From NCBI GenBank assembly GCA_958510825.1, contig OY294049.1:23078945-23142944 (forward strand): DNA of 64,000 nucleotides. The letters run 5' to 3'. The translations under genes and the position numbers were made by a program. Under the pieces are notes generated by a model that was not told the origin of the DNA, ran no database searches, and saw nothing but the letters and a program-made list of their open reading frames with translations. This DNA is from Brachypterus glaber (lineage: Eukaryota > Arthropoda > Insecta > Coleoptera > Kateretidae). Shown here one piece after another: positions 22,611 through 35,319 of this stretch (positions are counted from its first letter, which is position 1; every line of letters begins with the position of its first letter).

Positions 22611-23559
22611 CAAATATGAAACACTGTATGGCTTTAAACTGCGGACAAGGTTAAAAACAATGTTTTTTGTGACTCGACATTGCAAATGCAACAAAACACA
22701 TATCTTTAAATAAAGCAATTAATGTTATTTAATAATTTTGTCCAATCAGTACTTAAAAAGATTTTTATTTAATTTTAGCACATATTTACAAATTATAATG
22801 CAAAAATTGAAGGTTATGTCAGATTGTTGTGACAGATATCAGGTTTAAATATTTAACAATAGATGAAGCAGTTTTAATTTTTTGAACTAAATTGATAAAA
22901 AACTGGCCAAATATTAAGAAAAACTAATAAACTTTATGTAATTTTAACGCAAAACTTTAAATTGCATTAAATTATTCAATATTTCATGGTAAAATATATA
23001 TATATATTTTTGCTAATTTTGCTACAGTTTTCTTTACTTTTATAAACAAGAGATGTCACTACATGTGCTCATTCTAACACTTGATACAGAATATTCATAC
23101 CGTATCTAGAGCTAGAATGGATACATTCTGTGTTTGAAAAGTGTGTGTATTTGCTTAAATTCTAAAGCAGTCGTAGAAAAAATTTATTTTATGACGATTT
23201 TAGGACAAATTGGGTTTATGACATTTTATAATTTTATGACAAGTGGGAGGCCTGTTATCTGATACCCTTAACCAGACTGTTTGTTTCAAGGTTTTTTAGC
23301 GATTTAAACAAATTTGATAATAAAAGATTTCTAGATGCGCTGGTAAGGTATTGCGTTTAAAATAATACTTATCTGCTATATCTTCTTTACCTAAAAAATA
23401 TTATTAGTCAATACCTTACAAAAGTTTAAAAAAATTGCCTAAATAAAGAATTTTTAATAAACTTCTTGAGAAATCGTTAAAATATTTAAAAAAGAAACGA
23501 AAAACTGAATTAAAGTAAACTTCTAACATTTCAGGATCTAATCTGATCCCGTTTTCAAA
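22611..23559. other. AT-rich intronic DNA, no gene seen
   Basis: No repeat termini or coding signature. A short (AT)n run lies at about 22997-23008. Confidence 0.4.
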
Positions 23560-24324
23560 GAAAATTATTAGTTTTTGAAAGAGGATCCCTCATTATCAAC
23601 AAAAGTAAGCATTAAATAACTGTTTGCTAAAATCAAAAGTTTGGCTTCGTTTTATAGATGATATTTTTTGTATTTGGCCTCATGGCAATAACTAACTTGA
23701 TGTTTTTCTAAATTATCTTAATAACATTGAAAATACAATAAAATTTACTATTGAAAGGGAATCTAACAATAGCTTACCATTTTTGACTACACTTGTAACT
23801 AAAACTGAAAACAAACTTTTTACTAATGTTTACCATAAACCAACTAATACTGGTAGATACCTAAATTTCAATTCAAATGATTGCAATTCGGTTAAAAAGG
23901 CATAATTAAATCGTTATATGATAGAGTCAAAACAATTTGTACAAATATTAAAAGAGAAAAAAGTCAAATTTAGGATACACTATTCAAAAATGGTATCCCC
24001 GTCAATTTTATTTATAAAACTATTTTTCAAATAGAAAATTCAAAAATTAGACAACCTAAAAATAAATCTAAAGATAACTCTATAAATTTAATAATACCTT
24101 TGTCTGAGTCTTTAAAACGCATTGGTAATAAATTTAATATACATACGGCTTTAAAAACAGATAATACTTTACGTCAAATTCTTACAAAAACTAAGCCTTT
24201 TAATGCAAATATAAATTCTAAAAACATAAAGTTGAGAGCGCGCTCGCCTATAGTGAAAATTATTACTATAAAACAACACTTTTTGGTGCAATTGAAGGAA
24301 CAAAGTTACTTAATTGAATTTTAA
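23560..24324 (+). pseudogene. Penelope-like reverse transcriptase relic
   Basis: The forward translation contains WLRFIDDIFCIWPHG, in which FIDD is the YxDD catalytic motif of the Penelope RT. It continues with LDVFLNYLNNIENTIKFTIE, SLPFLTTLVTK, FTNVYHKPTNTGRYLNFNS, and then SLKRIGNKFNIHTALKTDNT and LRQILTKTKP, all in the order known for Penelope-like elements. Several stops and frameshifts lie between 23890 and 24100. The GIY-YIG domain that should follow is absent. It is older and more decayed than the copies at 13973 and 37399, and no inverted arms were seen. Confidence 0.85.
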
Positions 24325-26493
<2,169 letters not shown>

Positions 26494-26739
26494 TAAGGGT
26501 CACTTGCACCAACGATGTTTTAGGTCTTATTTTATAATTGTGATAGATTCGCAACCGTGCCTTCAGAGAGAGAGCATCTATATTTCTTTGAGAGTTTAGT
26601 TGTGTGCTGATTATCAAATTTTGGAAAAGATTTAAGAAAACATCCTTTTCTGTAAGTTTCCTTTCCTTTTTTTCTTCACTTCATTCGCTTGCATATCATT
26701 TGCTTAATAGAATTAATTTAACCTAAAAACTTTGTTAGT

Positions 26740-28037
26740 ATGGGGGGAGGCGAGCCCCCCGATAAACCGGGGGGAAACCATAGTTTAAATATATCAATTA
26801 TTAATGATGCTATAAGACATTCTCCTTCAACAAAGGAGGCTGCAAAAGTTTTATTAGATTTATGTGAAAATACTTATATTAAATCGGCAGTTGATAGAGA
26901 TTTCTTATCTCAGATTTAGATATCTCAGGAAACAAAAAAAGAAATTGATTCTATAGTAGAAAGTGGATTTTGGATATCGCCTGTTGGTGAAAAATTAGAT
27001 GTGTCAGACAAAATTAAAATTCTTTCTGATATAAAAATAAATGTAAATATAGAAAAAATGGATACCTCAGTTAAAAAAAAAATGTTTATAAAAACGAGAA
27101 CCTTGACAATTTACGGTATGGAATTTATGATACAGGTCCTTTTATTGTTAATTTAGAGTCAAACACCGGGGCTTTAGCTTATCAAAAAGTTGGGAAAGCA
27201 TTTGCGGCAGATAGTAATTTTGAGGTTATTAAAGTAGCTAAACGAGGTGTAAATAGGGTAGCTTTGTATTTTAAAAGCATACTTAAGGCTAACCTATTTT
27301 AAAATAACAAAACATTTTTGGAGAAAGAAAATTGCATTGCATACATTCCAAGGCATCTTGTGACTAGTAAAGGTATCATTAGAAATGTAGACATTGATTT
27401 TACAGAAGAAGAAATTAAAAATAATTTAAAAACGATAGGTCTTCAAAAAGATATAATTCATGTTAGGAGAATAAAAAAGAAGGTTAGGGATGGGGAAGGT
27501 ATCCAGAATTTAATTAACACTCCTTTGGTTGTTTTTACTTTCAGAGGAAAATCAATTCCAGAAAGAGCTGAACTATTCTTATGTTCGATGATTACAGAAA
27601 AATATATAGACCCCGTAATTCAATGTTTTAAGTGTCTCAGGTATGGCCATACCATGACACAGTGTAAGAGTTCAAAACATTGTTTAAGATGTGGTAATAA
27701 GGTAGATGATGAAAAAAAACATACGGAATGTGCTGTTGGGTGCATTCACTGTAAAGGGAATCATGCATCTACAGAGACAGGTGTTGCGTTTAAATACAGA
27801 ATATGCCCGGAATTCTTAAGGCAAAAAAAAATAAAAGAAATAATGTCTCTCTATAATATTTCATTCTTCGAAGCATCAAAAAGTATTCCATCAGAAAATC
27901 AATCATTCACTAATAAAAATTATGTCAACTCCTCTTCTTTTTCATTTCCATCTCTCAAAAATAAAAATAACACAGTAGAGGATGATATCATGCCTTTGAA
28001 AAAAAATTTCAAATTTACTAAAGTAATGCAAAGTTAA
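26740..28037 (+). pseudogene. ORF1 (gag-like) of the non-LTR element
   Basis: ATG at 26740 opens a Gly/Pro-rich start (MGGGEPPDKPGGN) and a helical region, with a stop at about 26918-26920. The reading continues in shifted frames to 27318-28037. The second half has a CCHC cluster of three zinc knuckles: CFKCLRYGHTMTQC, CLRCGNKV...HTEC and CIHCKGNHAS. Such gag proteins bind the element's RNA. The TAG at 28035-28037 region closes the frame, and a polar Asn-rich stretch without a clear frame follows to about 28345. One nonsense codon and at least one frameshift make it a pseudogene in this copy. Confidence 0.88.
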
Positions 28038-28345
28038 ACACCAAGAACCCCTACAAAAAGGCCAAACTTTTATAATAATGAAGATTTATACTACCCCAAT
28101 GGTAGAATAGATTCTTCACCAGCAAAAAAACAATTCAATAACCAAGATAAAGAAATATATAATAATTCAAATTCTCAAATTATTGACAACCAAATGTTTA
28201 AACAGCTATTTATTAATACATTTAACTCGAATCCAAAATTTATTATTGAATTAATTCAAACACTAAAACTAGAAAATGTTCTAAAGGGGTCCCTTGAAGA
28301 TTCCTCTATCACCTTAGAAAATCCTTCATGTTCAGGGGTAAAATA

Positions 28346-31300
28346 AAAATTTTACACTGGAACATAAATAGTTTTAATTCAAATAACGGAACTATTTAAT
28401 TTAATTAAAATTCATGATCCTGACGTCATTTCGTTGTCGGAATCGTGGGTTAAAATTAATGACTCTATTAAATTAAAAAAATATAATATAATACTTAACA
28501 ATAGGGAAGATGGAAAGGGAGGTGCTGCGGTCTTTATTAAAAAAAATATAATTTTTAAACAAAAAAAGGTTAACTTAGTAGAATATAATAAAATACATTT
28601 TATCAATATACAAATAGATGATCTTTCGTTGGGAGTTATGTATATGACCCCCAATGTATATATTAGGGATGATTTTTGGCATAAAGTGTTTTCTTCTTTG
28701 GGTAATAATTTTATTTTTGTGGGTGACTTAAACTCTCATAATTTTGCCTGGGATAGTTATAAAAATAATCAAAATGGAATAAAATTACAACATTATATAG
28801 AAAATAATGATATTGTAGTATTTAATGATAATAAGCCAACCTTTTTTCATTGCCGGGAAAAAAGCATAATAGATTTAGCGATTTGCTCTCCCAATAACTT
28901 AATGCATGTTGAGGAAAATACGTTGGAGGATAATCATGGCAGTGATCATTTTCCCTTGTTGGTGTATTTTAACAATGTTCCTGGGGCTCGTCCGACAAAA
29001 GATAGTTTTATTTTTACCAAAAAAAAAAATTTTTAAAAAGCGGATTGGGCGGGATTTACACAAGATGTGGATGATCTTGACCTGAATCCTCTTGATATTG
29101 ACTTTTACCCTAAATTTTTAGAAATATTAAATAGATCTAGTGAAAAGAATATTCCAGTAAAAAAAATCAATGTTAATCAAAAAATTTGTCCTTGGTGGGA
29201 TGATGAATGTTCGCAGTTGAGCAAAACAAGAAAGGAAGCTATAAAACAATTTTTTAGGAACGGGTTAATATCCTCATTTATTAAAGCTAAAAAAGTTACT
29301 GCTTATGTAAAGAAAATATTAAAGGAAAAGAAGAAGGCTTCTTTTGTCGAATTTGCCTCAGGTTTGAATAGAGACAATAATGTTTCAGATGTTTGGAAGA
29401 CAATTAAAAGGTATAAAAAAGCTTTTGAAAAAGGAAATGAATTTTATTGCGGTGATGATTGGAAAAATGACTTTGCTGACAAACTGGCGCCATCTATGTG
29501 TCCTCCTAGTCCCTTTGAGATTACAGATCATATGCACACTCAAGAAAATAAAATTTTTACAAACCCATTTAGTATGGAAGAAATGGAGAGGATTCTAGGT
29601 AGAGTTAAGGATTCAAGTCCTGGTACGGACCAGGTTTCATATAGCATGTTGTCCCACCTTACATATAAAACAAAAGAAGTGTTATTAGAATTTTTTAATA
29701 ACATATATAAAGGTAAAATCCCAATTCCAGAAGAATGGCACATATTTTCCATTATTCCCATATTAAAACCCGGTAAAGACCCTTCTTCACATTTAAGTTA
29801 CAGACCCATAGCATTATCGTCTTGTATTCGTAAGGTGTTTGAACACTTGATAAAGGACAGATTGGAGTGGTGGGTTGAAAATAAGTCTTTCCTTCCTCCA
29901 TTCCAATTTGGATTTAGGAAAAGTAATGGCGTTATGGACAACGTGTCTATTTTATATTCGGATATACTTTCAGGCTTTCTTCAAAAGAAGAAAACTTTAG
30001 CAGTGTATCTTGATGTTGAGTCTGCATATGATAATGTACTTCCAAACATCCTTTGTGATTCATTACTTGAATTAAAGGTCCACCCTCAGATGATAAAAAT
30101 TATTTATGAACTTATATATAAAAAAATTATTCAAATAAACAGTTCTACAGGGGATAAAATAAGGAGAACTTCATATCTGGGTTTGCCCCAGGGGTCAGTG
30201 ATCAGTCCGATTCTTTTTAGCCTCTATATTAGATCTATTATGGAAGTCATAGGAGTGGGGGTATATATTTTAATGTAAGCCGATGACATTGTTATATATT
30301 CCATTCACAATGACGTTAAACTGCTGTCAATTAGAATAAATTCTACTTTAAAATCAATACTTCTTTGGTTACAAGATAAAGGCTTATTACTAAAGGCAGA
30401 AAAATGCAAAGCCCTGTATTTCTGTAAGTCAGTCATGAATTTTCCGGAAGTGTACATTAGCAACAATAACATAGAAATAGTTAAAAAATTTAAATTTTTA
30501 GGTATGATATTCGATAGTAGATTAACTTGGAAATATCACATCAGTGATGTGGTGAATAAATGTTTGAAAATAATCAACATCATTAAAAGTTTGACGAGAG
30601 TTTGGTGGGGTGGAGATCCAAAAACATTATTATTAATATACAAAGGTTTAATCAGATCTAGATTGGATTTTGGATCAATGGTTTTAGGAGATATGGCTAA
30701 ATACCTTAATGATAAATTGAATAGAGTACAATATGCGTCCCTTAGAGTTTGTTTAGGAGCAATGAGATCCACGCCTACGAATGCCCTTCAAGTAGAGGCA
30801 GGGGACCCACCACTCAACTTAAGACGCCTTTATTTAACGGATAGATTCATTCTTAAAAAAATGTCCTTTAAGGATAACATAGTAATAAATAAAATTTTAA
30901 AACTAAAATCAACCCTGGAGAATTCCCCCTCGGGAGACGTCTCTAGAGTTTATCTAGCTAATTCAATAGATAGACTTTATCAATTTTCAAGTGAAATTAT
31001 TGTAAATAAATCTGTCCCTTTATTTAGATTTGATTTTTTTAAGCAAATGACACACATTCCTATTATATCTCATATTGGTTTGGATAAATCTTTGGAGGCC
31101 TCACCTGATACAGTTAATATAATATTTAATGAATATATCCAGAATAAATGGCCTGAGTTCACCTATATTTTCACAGATGGGTCAGTACAACCGCAGTTCC
31201 CTTCATCATCCCTAAGCTTTTTTATTCCATCCTTGAATGTTGAAAAAGCTGTTAGATTAAACAATAAGTCTTCAATTTTTACTGCAGAAATGTATGCTAT

Positions 31301-32029
31301 TTTTATGGCTATGGCTATGGTAATGGAAAAAAATATTAAGAAATTTGTGATTTTTACAGATTCCCTTAGTTGTATTCAAAAAATTCAGAACTATAAAGCA
31401 CATTTTAAGGCAAATAATATAGTATTAGGCATTTATGATATTTATTATGATTTAGTAAAAAAGGGTTGTAAAGGTTATATCTGTTGGGTCCCAGGACATG
31501 CAGGTATCCGGGGGAATGAGAAAGTAGACCAGTTGGCTAAATCTGTAGCTCATTAAATGTTTCAAATATTAAAATTCCATACAGTGACCTATTTACTCTT
31601 TCAGAGAAGGAGATGCTTGAAAATTGGAGAAATGTTTGGAACGAGTCCTCTAAAACTAGAGGAAAAAACTATGCCTTGCTAGAAAATTATACTTGGAACA
31701 TTCCTTGGTTTTATAAAATTAAATTTATAAACAGAGAATTCATTACTACTATCTGTCGTATTCGCTTTGGACATAGTTGTAGCCCAGCTCACTTAAACAG
31801 AATAAATGTTGTAGATAGTCCCCTATGCGAATGTGGGGAATATGGTGATCTGAATCATATATTCTTTAGTTGCAGTAGATTGGTCAATAAAACTAATGAA
31901 TTAATAAACAATTTAAATATATTAGGACACCCTTTTCCTCTTTCTGTTAGATCAGTAGTTGCTTCGCCATTTCATGATACATTCATCCTGCTTTATAATT
32001 TTATTAAATCTTGTAAAATTAAAATATGA
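28346..32029 (+). pseudogene. ORF2 of the non-LTR element: endonuclease, reverse transcriptase, RNase H, C-terminal zinc motif
   Basis: Domains in order are: an APE-type endonuclease (KILHWNINSF, LSESWVK, GGAAVFI, VGDLNSHNFAWDS, IDLAI, GSDHFPL); a reverse transcriptase (WHIFSIIPILKPGKDP, SYRPIALSSC, FQFGFRKSNG, LDVESAYDNV, LPQGSVISPILFSLYI, ADDIVIYSI, FKFLGMIFDSRLTW); RNase H (IFTDGSVQP, TAEMYAIFMA, IFTDSLSC, CWVPGHAGIRGNEKVDQLAK); and a Cys/His motif (CECGEYGDLNHIFFSC). Lesions are an in-frame TAA at 29034-29036, a TAA at 30276-30278 replacing the residue directly before ADD, and a frameshift near 31550 just after RNase H. Apart from these, one frame holds from about 28350 to 31556, so the element was intact recently. 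Confidence 0.93.
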
Positions 32030-32392
32030 TATGTAGGTTTTTTCCTATCCAGGACCTGAAACCTTCCTTTGTTTGTGTTTGTCTCATCCTGTATGGTATG
32101 GAAGAAAAATATAACAATGCATATGTCTACATGGAATGAAAAAATCCAATAATTAAGGCACGGTTAAAAATTACTTGTAACTGGTCAAAAAGAACTCTGT
32201 TCAAGACCATAAATGATCAAAAGGTCATATTAGAAGAAGAAGAAGAAGAACGATGTTTTAACTTTAAACTTGGTTTAGGTTGACAGTCAACCAATCAGAA
32301 CACAGCATTTTTAACTTAAACTCAGTTTAGTCGAGATAATCCCAGTTTAAGAGTTGGTGCAAGTGGCCCTAAAGAATATACTTTTGATTTTA

Positions 32393-32527
32393 GGGTCACT
32401 TGCACCAACTTTTGGTCTGGGATTATCTCAGCTAAACCGAGTTTAAGTTAAAAATGCTGCGTTTTGATTGGTCGGCCGTCAATTTAATCCAAGTTTAAAG
32501 TTAAACCATCATTGGTGCAAGTGGCCC
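32393..32527. mobile_element. Harbinger-type MITE, second copy
   Basis: GGGTCACTTGCACCAAC at the left and TTGGTGCAAGTGGCCC at the right, flanked by TTA (32390-32392 and 32528-32530). It is in reverse orientation relative to the split copy only 20 bp to its left: the ATTGGTCGGCCGTC and CTGGGATTATCTC words appear as complements. Confidence 0.88.
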
Positions 32528-32615
32528 TTAATAATTAAAATTAACTCGGTAATTGTTACAAAGTTTATTTTGTATAAAAACATTAAATTTTAATAAAAAT
32601 TAGTACTACGTAGTA

Positions 32616-32793
32616 CCCTGGTGAAAAATAATGTTAGAACGAGTTGACCTAACGTTAGAATGACGTTTATTTAACGTTAGTTTTACCAAAGGTCAGATAA
32701 ACGTTATTCTAACGTTAGGCACCTAACGTCAGAAATCATGGCATTAAAAACGCGTTAAAAAAAACGTTTATCCAACATGACATTTTTACTAGG
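32616..32793. mobile_element. MITE with internal TAACGTTAG repeats, copy 1
   Basis: It starts CCCTGGTGAAAAATAA and ends CATTTTTACTAGG, imperfect inverted termini. The interior is built from repeated and inverted TAACGTTAGA / AACGTTTATCTAA words. A longer copy in opposite orientation lies at 44022-44274. The target duplication is unclear. Confidence 0.7.
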
Positions 32794-33062
32794 AATATTT
32801 CTGATAAAAAAATATATATTTTTTGAAAAAAAAAATATGATTAATACCTAAATTTAGGTTTGGGAATAATAAACATTTTAATAGCTTTATTGATATTTTA
32901 TTAAATTTTAGTAATTAAAATATGAAAATTTTACGGAAAATCTCGCGAAGAATCCAAATAAAATAATTTTATTCTGCGCAAAACTGAATCATTAAATTAA
33001 AGTTTCCAAAAAAATGAAAAATTGTATTAACGTTTTAAATAAAAAACTGTATCTTAAATTTC
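32794..33062. other. 3' flank of TRNAU1AP
   Basis: AT-rich. On the minus strand an AATAAA lies near 32967-32973, about 90 bases after the TRNAU1AP stop, and could be its polyadenylation signal. Confidence 0.4.
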
Positions 33063-34497
33063 TTAACTGCATTCAATTAATTCAAAAGGTGTCCACTTTG
33101 AACTTTCAAGTGCATCCCACAAATTTGAATCTTGTTCACATTTTTCTCTGTTCATTCTATCAATGTCCAAAGGTATAGTGTGATCTGAAATAAAAAAATA
33201 AACAATTTTAAAATATTAAATTAAATAACATATTATGTTAAACATATTAGGTATTTAAAAAATAAACTACAACAACATATAAGTCGAAAGATTAACCATT
33301 ATAAAAAGCAAATTTAAACTTAATAAAATTCAACCCTCTCTTCTCAAAAATTTTATTTATCTATGGATCCGGATTTCGTGAATTTCTTGCTGATGATGTG
33401 AATAAAGAAATTCACGAAATCCGGATCCATAGATAAATAAAATTTTTGAGAAGAGAGGGTTGAATTTTATTAAGTTTTAACATACAAGTCAGTTATATAA
33501 AACTCTGGCAAACTTAGGCAAAAAGTTATAAATAAATTTCATAAATGCATGCTTCTAAAACAAATATTTTAAGTAGATATCTAGCAAATATTAAAAAATC
33601 CTTAATATATTACCTATTAAGTCCAAATCATCATCCTTCTTGGGAGGTTCAGGTGCGGAACTGTTAATAAAACTTTCAGGAAGAGTAGCTTCACTTGGGG
33701 GTTCGTAATAATTTGTCTGAAAAATAGGTTTAATAAGATATTTATTTAAAATTAATATTCAAAAACCTACTGTTGTATTTTGCCATTGTGCATAATTTTG
33801 CCAATAAGTTGAAGGGTCATAATACTGAGTATACTCTGGTGGTGGCCCTGATCCAGGCATTGTTGGATTACCAGGAGTGCCAGTGGGTGTCAAAGCACCT
33901 TTTGGCTTGGGAACAGCATTACATATCTTAAGTGCTTTGGTACCCAAACCAATATATCCATTCATTGATGTTAGACTGTCTTTCATCTCATCTTCACTTC
34001 CGAATCTAACAAATCCATATCCTTTACTAAAACCACTATTATCGAGAATCACCTTAGCAGTTTTAATTGTGTTGTATTTTGTAGAAAACACTCTGTATAA
34101 GTTGTAATCATCTACATCAGGGCTTAAATCTCCTACCCAAACTGAAAACTCCCTTTCAAGCAAGGTTCTGCCTGTATTACTAGCATTATTTAGTCTGAAT
34201 CGTACAACAGGAGTGGTTCCAGGAATAGGTTTGGAGTTTAGTTTATGCATAGCATCTATGGCTTCCTCATCTGTTGCAAAATGCACAAAGCAATAACCTG
34301 CAGGTTCTCCAGTAAACTTATTTCTCATTACTTTAACATTGAGCGGACTTTCGCCCATTTTTCGGAATGCGGTGAGTATGAATGTTTCCGTCATATAAGA
34401 CTCCAGCTAAAATACATATTTTGTCAAGTTTTCTATTTAAACAGGGTTTAATTGTACCTATACTTACACTGCCCATCCATAATTGACAATGTACCAT
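33063..34497 (-). CDS. TRNAU1AP: tRNA selenocysteine 1-associated protein 1 (SECp43), complete gene, four exons
   Basis: Exons on the minus strand are 34497-34468, 34406-33771, 33716-33614 and 33184-33063. All introns have GT/AG ends, and the sum is 891 bases (296 residues plus stop). RRM1 begins with LWMGSLESYM (exon junction) and has RNP1 AGYCFVHF at residues 46-53. RRM2 has RNP2 VWVGDL at 99-104 and RNP1 KGYGFVRF at 138-145. A Pro/Gly, Tyr/Gln-rich tail follows, as in the family, and the last exon encodes the conserved Trp-containing end (LWDALESSKWTPFE). SECp43 binds tRNA-Sec and is tied to selenocysteine incorporation in vertebrates. Exon 2 uses donor GTAGGT (33765-33770), because the alternative GTTTTT would shift the frame. 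The last intron holds a perfect 73-bp inverted repeat. Confidence 0.95.
33316..33477. repeat. Perfect 73-bp inverted repeat with 16-base loop, in a TRNAU1AP intron
   Basis: The left arm 33316-33388 and right arm 33405-33477 are exactly complementary, and the loop is GCTGATGATGTGAATA. The arms include CTATGGATCCGGATTTCGTG. They are not low-complexity, so perfect pairing over 73 bp is not due to chance. It lies between the last two coding exons (33185-33613) and would form a long hairpin in the pre-mRNA. It could be a very young MITE, a replication foldback or a library artefact. Confidence 0.97.
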
Positions 34498-34577
34498 ATT
34501 GGTCATCTTTTTTATTTTTTTTACAATTATTTGCGACAAACAATTATTATAACCTCAAAAATGTGTTTGTTAGGGTC

Positions 34578-35311
34578 TAGGGATAGAAAACCGTGACCGG
34601 TTTTTCGATCATAACCGGTTATTACGAAATAAAGTTTTTTTTGTGACCGGTTACGAGTATTTAGAAAAACCGGTTATTGCTGGATTTTAACCGGTTTTCG
34701 GTGAAGTGGTCAAATTTGGAAGGTAAAACGCTTTCCAGAGGTAGGTGAGCACCTTTTAAACTTATAAAATGTTTATTGGATCACGTTTTTAGCAATAATC
34801 TAGACCTAAGGGCATATCCACAGTCTCGCATAAGAACGTAATACATAAGAATGATAGGCTTGATGTGCCGCCATATATCTTCTAAGCCAATCACGGCATC
34901 GCATTCTTATGTTTTATGTTCTTATGCAAGCTTCTGAATAAGATCGATACGGATTCGTTGCAAATTTTATTGCACACGGCGTTCAGTAAATCCTCTAAAC
35001 ACAAAAAAATAGAGATGGAAAACCATAGGTTTGGTTTGGTCTTGAAATGTTACATGGGTGGTGACCCCGGGTGGGGGTCAAAAATGGCCAAATATTGCGG
35101 TACGTCATACATGAACGTTCCCAACGCTTCTTTTTTTTAGTTTACCTCTAGTGGTGAGGACATTTTTTTATTATTTCTGCCAGGGATAGTCATGTAAATG
35201 TATTTAAAGCAAACCGGTTATTGCTTCCGAGTTTTAACCGAAAACCGGTCTAGGTAATTTGCGCAACCGGTTAACCGAAAACCGGTTATTGGCTTTGGTT
35301 TTCCATCACTA
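34578..35311. mobile_element. hAT-like non-autonomous element with ACCGGTT words
   Basis: It starts TAGGGATAGAAAACC and ends GGTTTTCCATCACTA (imperfect inverted termini). It is flanked by TTAGGGTC (34570-34577) and TTAGGACC (35312-35319), seven of eight bases equal, fitting a hAT target duplication. Both subterminal regions are rich in AACCGGTT / AAAACCGG in both orientations. Nested inside are a palindrome (GCATAAGAACGTAATACATA at about 34830 and its complement to 34926) and a fragment ending in ATGAACGTTCCC (35122) from the 8807-8956 MITE family. It sits just upstream of the TRNAU1AP start. Confidence 0.75.
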
Positions 35312-35319
35312 TTAGGACC

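Larger units (their letters stand above)
26523..32249 (+). mobile_element. Near-complete non-LTR retrotransposon with RNase H (I/R1/LOA-like group)
   Basis: A 5.7 kb insertion bounded by an 11-bp target duplication, ACGATGTTTTA, at 26512-26522 and 32250-32260. The interrupted MITE fixes both ends. It starts GGTCTTATTTTATAATTGTG, carries a gag-like ORF1 and an ORF2 with endonuclease, RT, RNase H and a C-terminal cysteine motif, and ends in a (GAA)n tail (32231-32249) instead of poly(A). The presence of RNase H and a short microsatellite tail points to the I/R1/LOA group, though the exact clade needs a phylogeny. Because the ends and TSD are intact and lesions are few, it is the youngest large insertion in the window. 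Confidence 0.92.
26497..32369. mobile_element. Harbinger-type MITE (GGGCCACTTGCACC family), split by a retrotransposon
   Basis: Left piece 26497-26522 and right piece 32261-32369 together make a MITE of about 135 bp with termini GGGTCACTTGCACCA and TGGTGCAAGTGGCCC. It is flanked by TAA at 26494-26496 and at 32370-32372. Copies at 32393-32527 and 43175-43307 have TTA on both sides. A TWA 3-bp target is the signature of PIF/Harbinger transposons. The interior includes ACCAATCAGAA and TTAACTTAAACTCAGTTTAG. No transposase is present. Confidence 0.85.

Noticed and set aside
22347..22718. 123-codon minus frame
   Set aside because: It crosses the foldback at 22461-22610 and has no family features.
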